Source: Alphaproteobacteria bacterium
GTDB lineage: Bacteria; Pseudomonadota; Alphaproteobacteria; Rhodobacterales; Rhodobacteraceae
Reading direction: 5' to 3'
Assembly (NCBI GenBank): GCA_030425145.1
Contig: JAUHVK010000013.1
Location: forward strand, 53,268 to 117,267
Length of the DNA: 64,000 bases
The notes under the pieces are model-generated. The model searched no databases and was not told where the DNA came from. It saw only the letters and a list, made by a program, of their open reading frames with translations. Every line of letters begins with the position of its first letter. Position 1 is the stretch's first letter. A program made the translations under genes and the position numbers. This document shows positions 27,325 to 35,268 of the stretch, one piece after another.

Positions 27325-27570
27325 CTCTGTCCTCCATGACATTCGGCAATCGACATATGTAGAAATTGACCCTACGGCAAGTCTTTGCTCATTCGGAACA
27401 ACCTAAGAGAATCTTCTTGTTTCAGATGCGGCAACCTGTCATAGGAGCGCTGCTAACGATCTTCTACTCGACCTTCTGTTTTCCGACACCGGCACGCAGC
27501 TTTCGATCCAGATGTGACTTCGCCGGGTTGCCGCATAGTGCGGGCAACGGAACTCAAAAGGAATATTCAC

Positions 27571-27777
27571 ATGGCCACTGGCACAGTGAAATGGTTCAAC
27601 ACCACCAAAGGTTACGGCTTCATCGCTCCCGATGGCGGTTCCAAGGACGTTTTCGTCCACATCTCCGCTGTTGAGCGTTCGGGCCTGACCGGTCTGCGCG
27701 ACGATCAGAAGGTGACCTTCGACATCGAAGCGGGCCGCGACGGTCGCGAAAGCGCGATCAACCTCGCGCTGGCATAA
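27571..27777 (+). CDS. Cold-shock domain protein (CspA family), first copy
   Basis: A 68-residue single cold-shock domain: [17 protein letters not shown] (RNP1) and [13 protein letters not shown] (RNP2). It binds single-stranded RNA/DNA and would act as an RNA chaperone. Start ATG 27571 has an AAAGGAA site. The 246-bp upstream region (from 27325) is long enough for the extended 5' leader typical of csp genes. A second, nearly identical gene lies at 29210. A terminator follows. Confidence 0.95.
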   Translation: MATGTVKWFNTTKGYGFIAPDGGSKDVFVHISAVERSGLTGLRDDQKVTFDIEAGRDGRESAINLALA

Positions 27778-27800
27778 GCCAAACCGCTTCTCGGTAAAGA

Positions 27801-27839
27801 AACCGCTCCCGGCCCTGTGCTGGGGGCGGTTTTTCTTTT
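27801..27839 (+). terminator. Rho-independent terminator of the first csp gene
   Basis: AACCGC-TCCC pairs with GGGG-GCGGTT around a GGCCCTGTGCT loop, followed by TTTCTTTT. It starts 23 bases after the csp stop. Confidence 0.92.
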
Positions 27840-28017
27840 CCATCAGGTCGGGAATCGGCGTGTCTGATTGTTATCGCCTACGGAGTTTATGGCCATTGTG
27901 CCGCAACCTAACCAACGGGATACCGAAGGTCACAGCCTTGTTGCTTGTTTTTGCCAGATACATAGGCGAAATTTGCAGCGCTTTTTGACCTTTGAGAATT
28001 CAGACCAAAAAGGAACC

Positions 28018-28587
28018 ATGCTGCCCATGATTTCAAGACGACACTTTTTGGCGGCCACCGCTATTGGACTGGCCGCGCCAAGCATTGCGACTGCGCAAGG
28101 CTTCCAAATCGACCCGATCTTCCAACCGCAGAACGTGCGCATCAAAAGCGACGTTGCTCCGGGCCAGATCCTCATCCTGCCGCGGGCGCATTTTCTGTAT
28201 CACGTGACCGCCCCCGGCGTGGCTCGTCGGTATGGCGTGGGCGTTGGCAAAGCGGGGCTCGAATTCACCGGGACGGCCGAGATCGCGGTCAAGAAAGAAT
28301 GGCCCACGTGGCGCCCGACCGATGAGATGATCGAACGTGAACCCAAGACTTACTCCAAGTTTGTGGACAACGACTATGTGCAGCCTGGGGGTCCGGACAA
28401 TCCTCTGGGCGCGCGGGCTCTGTATCTCTTTCAGAACGGTCGCGACACGTTCTTCCGCATCCATGGGACAACGGCACCCCGATCGATCGGACAGTCGGTT
28501 TCAAATGGCTGCATCCGAATGCTGAACACGCATGTCGAAGACCTGTACGAACGGGTGCCAATCGGAACTGTTGTTACGGTTCTATGA
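28018..28587 (+). CDS. L,D-transpeptidase (YkuD family), exported
   Basis: A 189-residue protein with a twin-arginine-like signal (ISRRHFLAATAIGLAAPSIATAQ). The YkuD catalytic motif is intact: H149 in RIHGTTAPRSIG and C165 in SNGCIRM. These enzymes make 3-3 peptidoglycan crosslinks or attach lipoproteins to the wall in the periplasm. Start ATG 28018 has AAAGGAACC upstream; the frame is open 50 codons further back without a ribosome site. Monocistronic by position. Confidence 0.93.
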   Translation: MLPMISRRHFLAATAIGLAAPSIATAQGFQIDPIFQPQNVRIKSDVAPGQILILPRAHFLYHVTAPGVARRYGVGVGKAGLEFTGTAEIAVKKEWPTWRPTDEMIEREPKTYSKFVDNDYVQPGGPDNPLGARALYLFQNGRDTFFRIHGTTAPRSIGQSVSNGCIRMLNTHVEDLYERVPIGTVVTVL

Positions 28588-28724
28588 ACGACTTTCGCAA
28601 ATCGGAGGGCGATCTGCCCCGTGCCTCCGGTTTGCCCTTCCGCTGCCACAAATCGCTCCTTTTCTGCGGCCAATTACGAGGCATTCAGGAAAGACGGGCA
28701 TTCCGGTAGCAGAAGGATACAGAC

Positions 28725-28898
28725 ATGGCGGCAATCACCTTGATCGTAGGCGGTGTTCTTGGTTGGATTGCTGCTGCGATTGCAATGGTTGCCGGGGGTT
28801 TGTTCACCACGGCATTGCTGATCTTCTGTGCAACAAGCCTTGCGTATGCGGCAATCACACTGACCGCTGTCGCGCTGCGCCCCACCGGATCTGCCTGA
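28725..28898 (+). CDS. Small hydrophobic membrane protein (57 residues)
   Basis: A short frame with an AGAAGGA site 8 bases before ATG 28725 and stop TGA 28896-28898. The product is almost entirely hydrophobic (begins MAAITLIVGGVLGW, then a second apolar stretch with TALLIFCATSLAYAA), so it would form two short membrane helices. I do not recognise it. The good ribosome site and non-random Ala/Gly/Ile/Leu composition support a real gene. Confidence 0.6.
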   Translation: MAAITLIVGGVLGWIAAAIAMVAGGLFTTALLIFCATSLAYAAITLTAVALRPTGSA

Positions 28899-29209
28899 CC
28901 CGTTATAGCCGGGCGCCACTTTTGACTGCCTGTGTTACAGCAAGACATGCATTCCTGACATTTTCACTCTCCCTGTATTTTTAGACCGAGAAGAGATGGG
29001 GCGCCCGCGCTTCAAGGCAACCCGATTTCACAGGAAAGCGAAATTCCGGCTTTTGTCTTGCGTCATTTTTGGAATCACCTGAAAACTTGCGTTGCAAAGT
29101 TACCAATTTCGACCACTGCTCCGACTCGGCTCAGTAAAGCGAATTTGACTGACCGAGCCCGTCGCGCCGATTTGCTCGACGGAAGACAAGACAGACAGGA
29201 GTAAAACGG
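28899..29209. other. Intergenic region, probable promoter and 5' leader of the second csp gene
   Basis: No gene is seen in these 311 bases. The part from about 28930 to 29100 is richer in A+T than the surroundings. By analogy with other csp genes a long leader RNA is likely, and the ribosome site ACAGGAGTAAAACGG precedes ATG 29210. A promoter was not pinpointed. Confidence 0.45.
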
Positions 29210-29416
29210 ATGGCCACTGGCACCGTAAAATGGTTCAACACCACCAAAGGTTACGGTTTCATCGCACCGGAAAGCGGCGGGAAAGACGTGTTTGTACACA
29301 TTTCCGCTGTTGAACGGTCGGGATTGACCGGTCTCGCAGACAATCAGAAAGTGACCTATGACCTTGAAGCAGGTCGTGACGGTCGCGAAGCAGCAGTGAA
29401 TATTTCACTCGCCTGA
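29210..29416 (+). CDS. Cold-shock domain protein (CspA family), second copy
   Basis: A 68-residue cold-shock protein nearly identical to the one at 27571: same RNP1 ([17 protein letters not shown]) and RNP2 ([13 protein letters not shown]), with differences at about eight scattered positions such as DGGS/ESGG near residue 21. The two copies are 1.4 kb apart in the same direction with the L,D-transpeptidase between them, consistent with a local duplication. A strong AGGAG ribosome site precedes the start. Confidence 0.95.
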   Translation: MATGTVKWFNTTKGYGFIAPESGGKDVFVHISAVERSGLTGLADNQKVTYDLEAGRDGREAAVNISLA

Positions 29417-29567
29417 TCCGCACCGGGGCATTTCTCGGCCCTACCCTTGGTATTGCCGCATTAGGCGAAGGACCAAGGAGCTCGCTCACACGGGCGGCGT
29501 GATCGTCGCCCGTTCAGACTCTGAATGCCCCTCATTTCAGATCAAGTCCGCTGTGCTTTGAAAAAGG

Positions 29568-30242
29568 TCAGTCCGACACCCGCTTCACCAACTCGGCAAC
29601 AACGGGGCCCATGGCCCCGACGATAAGGTCCACACCTTCGGCATTCGGATGGATTCCGTCCATCTGCATCACGTCGCGAAGTTCAGCCGGCGTGCTGCCC
29701 ACGCTGTAAAGCCCTTCGAAAAAACGCGGAAAGTAGAGGGCATCATAGGCTTCGGCCAATTCAGGATACATGGCATCGAATTCGGCTTTGTAGTCTGGGC
29801 CGTAGTTCCCCGGAGCCTCCATGCCGACGATGAGGACATCTAGCCCTTTGTCCTCTGCGATCCTCAGGATGCCTTCAAGGTTAGCCCGCGACACGGCAGG
29901 GTCGATCCCGCGCAAGAGATCGTTGCCACCCAAGGCCACGATGAGCGCCTCGGTAGCCGGGGTCAGCGACCATTCCACCCGCGACAAACCACCTGCCGTG
30001 GTGTCGCCGGACACACCCGCATTCACCAGACGCACGTCCAGCCCCTGCTCTTCCAGCCAAGCGCGCATTCGTGGGACAAATCCGTGCTGGTCGATCAGAC
30101 CATAGCCAGCAGTGAGACTGTCGCCCAAGGCGATGACTTCGACTGGATCGGCCTGCGCTGCGGTCGCTGTGCACAGGCAAACAGCGGCCACGCGCATCTT
30201 GCTCAGAACCAAGGACGCCCCATATGTGAAAGAGTGAAACAT
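29568..30242 (-). CDS. tesA: SGNH/GDSL arylesterase (TesA-like lysophospholipase)
   Basis: A 224-residue exported SGNH hydrolase: nucleophile S42 in ALGDSLTAGYG, Gly and Asn blocks (NAGVSGDTTAGG, ALGGNDLLRG) and the Asp-His pair in DGIHPNAEG. An N-terminal signal-like stretch (KMRVAAVCLCTATAAQA) directs it to the periplasm. Start ATG 30242 has a GGAG site. It is divergent from an ABC ATPase-permease pair, exactly as tesA is from ybbA-ybbP in many proteobacteria, which supports the assignment. Confidence 0.9.
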   Translation of the reverse strand: MFHSFTYGASLVLSKMRVAAVCLCTATAAQADPVEVIALGDSLTAGYGLIDQHGFVPRMRAWLEEQGLDVRLVNAGVSGDTTAGGLSRVEWSLTPATEALIVALGGNDLLRGIDPAVSRANLEGILRIAEDKGLDVLIVGMEAPGNYGPDYKAEFDAMYPELAEAYDALYFPRFFEGLYSVGSTPAELRDVMQMDGIHPNAEGVDLIVGAMGPVVAELVKRVSD

Positions 30243-30260
30243 AACAAAGCTCCGTATTCC

Positions 30261-30953
30261 ATGACCCAACCCATTCTCGAACTCAAAGATGTCACGCTCA
30301 GCCTCAGGGGCAATGCCGGAATGGTCGAGATTCTACATGGGATCAGCCTTTCCGTTCACAAGGGCGAGACATTGGGCCTGATCGGGCCATCCGGTTCGGG
30401 CAAGTCCTCGCTGCTGATGGTGATGGGCGGGCTTGAGAATGCCAGTTCCGGCAGCGTGGTAGCGTTGGGGCAGGATCTGACCGCGATGGACGAGGACAAA
30501 ATGGCTCGCTTCCGCCGCGATCACATGGGGGTCGTGTTCCAGTCGTTTCACCTGATCCCGACCATGACCGCTTTGGAAAACGTCGCCACACCACTTGAGC
30601 TTTCAGGTGCGAAAGACGCTTATGCCCGTGCCGAGGCCGAGCTTGAAGCCGTGGGCCTTGGCCATCGCGCCGATCACTACCCGGCCCAGATGTCGGGGGG
30701 CGAACAACAACGCGTGGCACTGGCCCGTGCCTCTGTCACGCGGCCCGAAATCCTGCTTGCGGACGAACCGACCGGGAACCTCGATGGGGTCAACGGGCAG
30801 GCGATCATTGATCTGCTGTTCGGGCTGCGCGACCGCCACGGGGCCACGCTGGTTCTGGTCACACACAGCCGCGAACTGGCTGCGAAATGTGACCGCGTGA
30901 TCCGCCTCACAGATGGGCACATCTCGGACAATCAGTTGAAGGCTGCTGAATAA
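30261..30953 (+). CDS. ABC transporter ATPase (YbbA-like, LolD/MacB class)
   Basis: A 230-residue ATPase with Walker [10 protein letters not shown], signature [14 protein letters not shown] and Walker [13 protein letters not shown], which is the LolD/MacB/YbbA subfamily. Its TAA stop overlaps the ATG of the permease gene by one base. With the FtsX-like permease downstream it forms a complex thought to extract or move lipophilic molecules at the inner membrane rather than import solutes. Confidence 0.93.
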   Translation: MTQPILELKDVTLSLRGNAGMVEILHGISLSVHKGETLGLIGPSGSGKSSLLMVMGGLENASSGSVVALGQDLTAMDEDKMARFRRDHMGVVFQSFHLIPTMTALENVATPLELSGAKDAYARAEAELEAVGLGHRADHYPAQMSGGEQQRVALARASVTRPEILLADEPTGNLDGVNGQAIIDLLFGLRDRHGATLVLVTHSRELAAKCDRVIRLTDGHISDNQLKAAE

Positions 30954-33481
30954 TGGCGCTTGGCACGGCTGCCCGTTTCGCTCGCCGGGAACTGCGCGGC
31001 GGCCTAAACGGATTTCGCATTTTCCTAGCCTGTCTGGCGCTTGGCGTCGCCGCGATTGCAGGCGTCGGCTCTGTTCGTTCAGCCATCCAGTCGGGTCTTG
31101 AGGCACAGGGATCGACCCTCTTGGGCGGCGATGCGTCGGTCGAATTCACCTATCGCTTTGCGGAGCCTGAGGAGCGCGCTTACCTCGAAAGTATCTCCAC
31201 TGGCATTTCCGAAATCACCGATTTCCGTTCGATGGTTGTAAAAGACCCCGACGGCGTGGCCGAGCGTGCGCTGACACAGGTCAAATCCGTGGATGATGCC
31301 TATCCCTTGACGGGCGAGGTAGTGCTGGATCCAACCATGCCGCTGGCAGAGGCCCTCTCCGGTGATGGCACGCAGCCAGGCGCAGTTATGGCCCCTCTTC
31401 TGGCAGATCGCTTAGGCCTTGAGCCTGGGGACACTTTCCGCCTCGGCACACAGGACTTTACGCTGTCCGCGATCCTTGTCACCGAACCCGACAGCTCCGC
31501 TTCGGGTTTTTCGCTTGGCCCGCGCACGATGGTCACAACCGATGCGCTGCGCGATGCGGGCCTGCTTCAACCGGGCACACTCTACGAAACCGAATACCGC
31601 CTGCTTCTGCCACCGGACAGCAATTTAGACGCGCTGGAGGCCGCAACCGAGGCAGCCTTCCCCAGCAGTGGTCTGCGGTGGCGGGATTCGCGCAATGGCG
31701 CACCGGGTGTGGCTCGGTTTGTCGAACGCTTGGGTGCGTTCCTGATCCTTGTCGGCCTCTCGGGCCTTGCCGTCGGTGGCATCGGCGTATCCGCTGCCGT
31801 ACGCGCTTATCTGGCGCGCAAGACCAGTGTCATCGCCACTCTGCGAACCCTCGGTGCGACCCGCGCGACGATTTTCCAAACCTACTTCCTCCAGATCGGC
31901 GCATTGAGCCTGCTGGGCATCGGCATCGGCCTTGTACTCGGCGCGCTTGTCCCAATCCTCTTCGGCCCGTTGATCAGCGCGTCGCTGCCGGTGCCTGCGA
32001 TCTTCACGATCCATCCTGTCCCGCTGGTCGAGGCGGCGCTCTACGGCATCCTGACCGCGTTGGTCTTCACCCTCTGGCCGCTCGCCCGAACCGAAGACAT
32101 CCGCCCGGCGATGTTGTTCCGTGACGCTTTGGACGGAGGCAAGGCACTCCCCGCATGGCGCTACGTGATCGCCACGCTGGTTCTGCTGGGCCTGTTGGTC
32201 GGTGTAGCCTCGCTGTTTTCCGGCAGCCCGTTCCTGACACTCTGGACCGCGGGCGGATTGATTGGCGCACTGATCGTGCTGATGCTGGCCGCCATCGCCA
32301 TCCGCTGGATCGCCAAGCGGTCGACCCGCACGGTGCGCGGGCGCCCGGCCTGGCGATGGGCGCTCGCCTCAATCGGCGGCCCGCGCGATGCGGCTGCGCC
32401 AGTGGTTCTGTCGCTCGGCCTTGGCCTGTCTGTTTTGGCTGCCGTCGGTCAGATTGACGGCAATCTACGCACCGCCATCGACCGCGACCTGCCCGAAGTT
32501 GCGCCAGCCTATTTCTTTGTCGACATCCAACCCGATCAGATGCCGAAATACACCGAGATGCTCGAGAACGACCCCGCTGTAGCACGCATCGACACTGCGC
32601 CAATGCTGCGCGGCGTGCTGACCCAGATCAACGGCCGCCCGGCGCGCGAGGTGGCAGGCGACCACTGGGTTGTCACCGGGGATCGCGGCATCACCTATGC
32701 CGCGCAGCCTGACGCCAACACGCGGGTCGTGGCCGGCGAATGGTGGGACGCCGACCATGACGGCCCAGCCGAAGTCAGCTTTGCCATCGAAGAGGCCGAG
32801 GAGATGGGTCTGTCACTTGGCGACACGCTCACGGTCAACGTTCTTGGCCGCGACATCAACGCGACGATCACCAGTTTCCGTGACGTGGACTTCTCGACCG
32901 CCGGGATGGGGTTCGTGATGACGCTCACGCCGAATGCCCTGCGCGGCGCGCCGCACACCGTTATCTCCACCGTTTATGCCCCTGCGACAGATGAAGCGCG
33001 CATCTTACGGGAATTGGCCACTGCCTTCCCGAACATCACCGCGATCAGTGTCCGCGACGCAATTGACCGGGTGAGCGTTCTGCTCGAAGGCATCGGTGCT
33101 GCTGTCCGTTGGGGCGCTGCGGCAACCCTGCTGACCGGGTTCCTTGTGCTCATAGGTGCCGCCGCCGCAGGCGAAGGCGCGCGCACCTACGAGGCCGCTG
33201 TTCTGAAAACCCTCGGGGCAAGCCGCGCCCGAATTCTGCAGAGCTTTGCGCTGCGATCTGCCCTTCTGGGCGGCGGGGCCGGTCTTGTGGCTTTGGGCGC
33301 AGGCATCCTTGGCAGTTGGGCGGTGATGACCTTCATCATGGACAGCAGCTTTTCCGTAGTCTGGCCATCCGCCCTCGGAGTCGTGATCGGCGGGGTGCTG
33401 GCAACGCTTCTGGCGGGTCTCATCTTCGCGTGGCGACCACTTGCGGCACGTCCGGCGCAGGTGCTCCGCGCGCGCGAATGA
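30953..33481 (+). CDS. FtsX-family ABC permease (YbbP-like)
   Basis: An 842-residue membrane protein with one N-terminal helix, a large periplasmic domain, and FtsX-type helix bundles around residues 265-430 and 720-840 (GLAVGGIGVSAAVRAYLARK; TLGASRARI repeats the TLGATRATI motif). Two FtsX domains in one chain are typical of YbbP. It is translationally coupled to the ATPase gene. The tesA-ybbA-ybbP arrangement suggests a shared role in membrane lipid or lipoprotein handling. Confidence 0.93.
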   Translation: MALGTAARFARRELRGGLNGFRIFLACLALGVAAIAGVGSVRSAIQSGLEAQGSTLLGGDASVEFTYRFAEPEERAYLESISTGISEITDFRSMVVKDPDGVAERALTQVKSVDDAYPLTGEVVLDPTMPLAEALSGDGTQPGAVMAPLLADRLGLEPGDTFRLGTQDFTLSAILVTEPDSSASGFSLGPRTMVTTDALRDAGLLQPGTLYETEYRLLLPPDSNLDALEAATEAAFPSSGLRWRDSRNGAPGVARFVERLGAFLILVGLSGLAVGGIGVSAAVRAYLARKTSVIATLRTLGATRATIFQTYFLQIGALSLLGIGIGLVLGALVPILFGPLISASLPVPAIFTIHPVPLVEAALYGILTALVFTLWPLARTEDIRPAMLFRDALDGGKALPAWRYVIATLVLLGLLVGVASLFSGSPFLTLWTAGGLIGALIVLMLAAIAIRWIAKRSTRTVRGRPAWRWALASIGGPRDAAAPVVLSLGLGLSVLAAVGQIDGNLRTAIDRDLPEVAPAYFFVDIQPDQMPKYTEMLENDPAVARIDTAPMLRGVLTQINGRPAREVAGDHWVVTGDRGITYAAQPDANTRVVAGEWWDADHDGPAEVSFAIEEAEEMGLSLGDTLTVNVLGRDINATITSFRDVDFSTAGMGFVMTLTPNALRGAPHTVISTVYAPATDEARILRELATAFPNITAISVRDAIDRVSVLLEGIGAAVRWGAAATLLTGFLVLIGAAAAGEGARTYEAAVLKTLGASRARILQSFALRSALLGGGAGLVALGAGILGSWAVMTFIMDSSFSVVWPSALGVVIGGVLATLLAGLIFAWRPLAARPAQVLRARE

Positions 33482-33591
33482 CCCGCTAGGCACCCACCAA
33501 CAGCGGCGAAGGCGGGCAATAAACCACCTTGCCCCCCAGCCATTCCCTTGGCATGCCCCACTCAACCCATCGCAAGAAATCGAGTCGCTCC

Positions 33592-34455
33592 ATGTCCGAC
33601 AGCCTTCCTATGACGATCCCCGCCCCGTTGACGCCTGCGCAGCGCACACAGATCATCAACCTTATCCGGCGGGCCGCTCGTGCAGAGATCCTGCCCCGTT
33701 TCCGGACGCTGGGCAGCAGCGACATCGACCAGAAATCAGGCCCAATGGACGTGGTGACCGCCGCCGACAAGGAAGCGGAAAAAATGATCGTGCGCGGCTT
33801 GCTGGCAATGTTTCCCAACGCGCATATCGTAGGTGAGGAAAGCGTCACCGACGAAATAGTCGCGGCACTTGCGGATGCCGAGATGGGCTTCACCATCGAC
33901 CCCGTGGATGGCACATGGAACTTTGCGCACGGGCTGTCGACATTTGGTGTGATCCTGTCGATGACCCGTTTTGGGGTGCCTGTTTTCGGTCTGATTTACG
34001 ACCCAATCACAGATGAAGTGCTGGTGGCAGATGAAACCGGCCCCGCCCAAATCATCGCCCCGCGCCGTCCGGCCCGCGACGTGACGGTGTCCAAAGGTGG
34101 TCCCGTCGAAAACATCAGCGGCTTTGCCTCTGTCTACAATGTGCCGGAAAATAAGCGTAGCGAATTGCTTGGCCTGATGACCCGGTTCCAACGGCTCTAC
34201 ATGCTGCGGTGCGCCGCACATGAATTCCGCATGGTGGCTCAGGGTCATGTCGATTTCGTGCTCTGCTCGAACCTGACACCATGGGATCACGCAGCAGGCG
34301 CATTGATCGTGCAACGCGCCGGTGGTCATGTCGCCTGCCTCGACGGCTCCGAATACCGCGCTCAGATGCGCGAGGGCTATCTTCTCTGCGCCTCGGATGC
34401 CGCCACATGGGGCCGGGTGCGTGACGCGATGTCTTTCCTGCTCGACGGCGAGTGA
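33592..34455 (+). CDS. Inositol-monophosphatase family phosphatase
   Basis: A 287-residue Mg-dependent phosphatase. Metal-binding motifs are HIVGEES, IDPVDGTWNFAHGL and the C-terminal TPWDHAAGALIVQRAGG. The family includes inositol monophosphatase, histidinol-phosphatase (HisN) and CysQ; I cannot separate these by eye. Start ATG 33592 is weakly supported by GAG upstream; ATG 33610 is an alternative. Monocistronic. Confidence 0.88.
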   Translation: MSDSLPMTIPAPLTPAQRTQIINLIRRAARAEILPRFRTLGSSDIDQKSGPMDVVTAADKEAEKMIVRGLLAMFPNAHIVGEESVTDEIVAALADAEMGFTIDPVDGTWNFAHGLSTFGVILSMTRFGVPVFGLIYDPITDEVLVADETGPAQIIAPRRPARDVTVSKGGPVENISGFASVYNVPENKRSELLGLMTRFQRLYMLRCAAHEFRMVAQGHVDFVLCSNLTPWDHAAGALIVQRAGGHVACLDGSEYRAQMREGYLLCASDAATWGRVRDAMSFLLDGE

Positions 34456-34465
34456 CAGTCGCCGC

Positions 34466-35107
34466 CTAGCGGGTCAGGACCACGTCCGCCCGGACGTCTA
34501 GCCCCTGCTCCACGGCGTCGATCAGGTAATGTGCCACACTGGCGCGGGAAATCAGGCCGTTCCGCCAAGACTTGGGATCGCGTAATACGCGGTAATCTTC
34601 GGTGCGGGCGCCGTTAGTCAGGATGACTGGCCGCACGATCGTCCAATCCAGCGGCGACGCCTCAATCAGCGCCTCCTGCCGATCCTTGTCGGCATAGGGT
34701 TTACCCAGAAGGGCACGATGCCCTGTACGCTCGACCCAGCTCATTGCCGCCTTGCTGCGCCCTGCTCCAAACCCGGTGACCACCACCAGCCGCGACACAT
34801 CAGATTGCGCCATTGCGCCGAGCAGCACCTTTGTGGTCTCGGAAAACAGCGTCTCTTCTTCCCACAGCATCGCCAGCCTCTCGGTGATGCCCAAGGCGTA
34901 GATCACAGCCCGCACGCCTTTCAACGCCTGGGCAACATCGCCGGGTGAGGTGGCGTCGCCTTTGAAAGGCTCTACCAGATCACTCGCCTCAAGCATGTCG
35001 GCACTGCGCGCGAAAGCTCGAACAGTCAGCCCACGCTGCACAGCTTCGTCCATAGCGCAGCGCCCGATGCCGGACGTGGCTCCCATGATCAGGATCGGTT
35101 TGGTCAA
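34466..35107 (-). CDS. NAD(P)-binding atypical short-chain dehydrogenase
   Basis: A 213-residue Rossmann protein: nucleotide loop GATSGIG close to the N-terminus, then DATSPGDVAQAL, VIYALGITER, VVVTGFGAGRS and the DWTIVRPVILTNG segment of the NmrA/NAD(P)H-binding atypical SDR group. Such proteins act as reductases or as redox sensors. TTG 35107 is chosen because GAGGA lies 9 bases upstream and translation would begin shortly before the Rossmann strand; the upstream TTG at 35140 lacks a site. Convergent with the phosphatase gene, 10 bases apart. Confidence 0.78.
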   Translation of the reverse strand: MTKPILIMGATSGIGRCAMDEAVQRGLTVRAFARSADMLEASDLVEPFKGDATSPGDVAQALKGVRAVIYALGITERLAMLWEEETLFSETTKVLLGAMAQSDVSRLVVVTGFGAGRSKAAMSWVERTGHRALLGKPYADKDRQEALIEASPLDWTIVRPVILTNGARTEDYRVLRDPKSWRNGLISRASVAHYLIDAVEQGLDVRADVVLTR

Positions 35108-35213
35108 TTCTGCAAATCCTCGGAATATGCCGTTTGGCAATGATGCTGGAACCGATCATGCTTGAGCGCAAGGCCGCCGCGAGCCTTTTCGGCCTCCACC
35201 GGGCAAACATGTT

Positions 35214-35240
35214 TCAGGCCGGACTTTCGGTCCGGCCTGA
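35214..35240 (-). terminator. Strong hairpin downstream of gcvP, probable terminator
   Basis: TCAGGCCGGAC and GTCCGGCCTGA form a perfect 11-bp stem with a 5-base loop, 28 bases after the gcvP stop. There is no clean T run on the - strand side, so termination efficiency is uncertain. Confidence 0.6.
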
Positions 35241-35268
35241 CTAAATTGCGCTTTTCGCGAGAGGTTCA

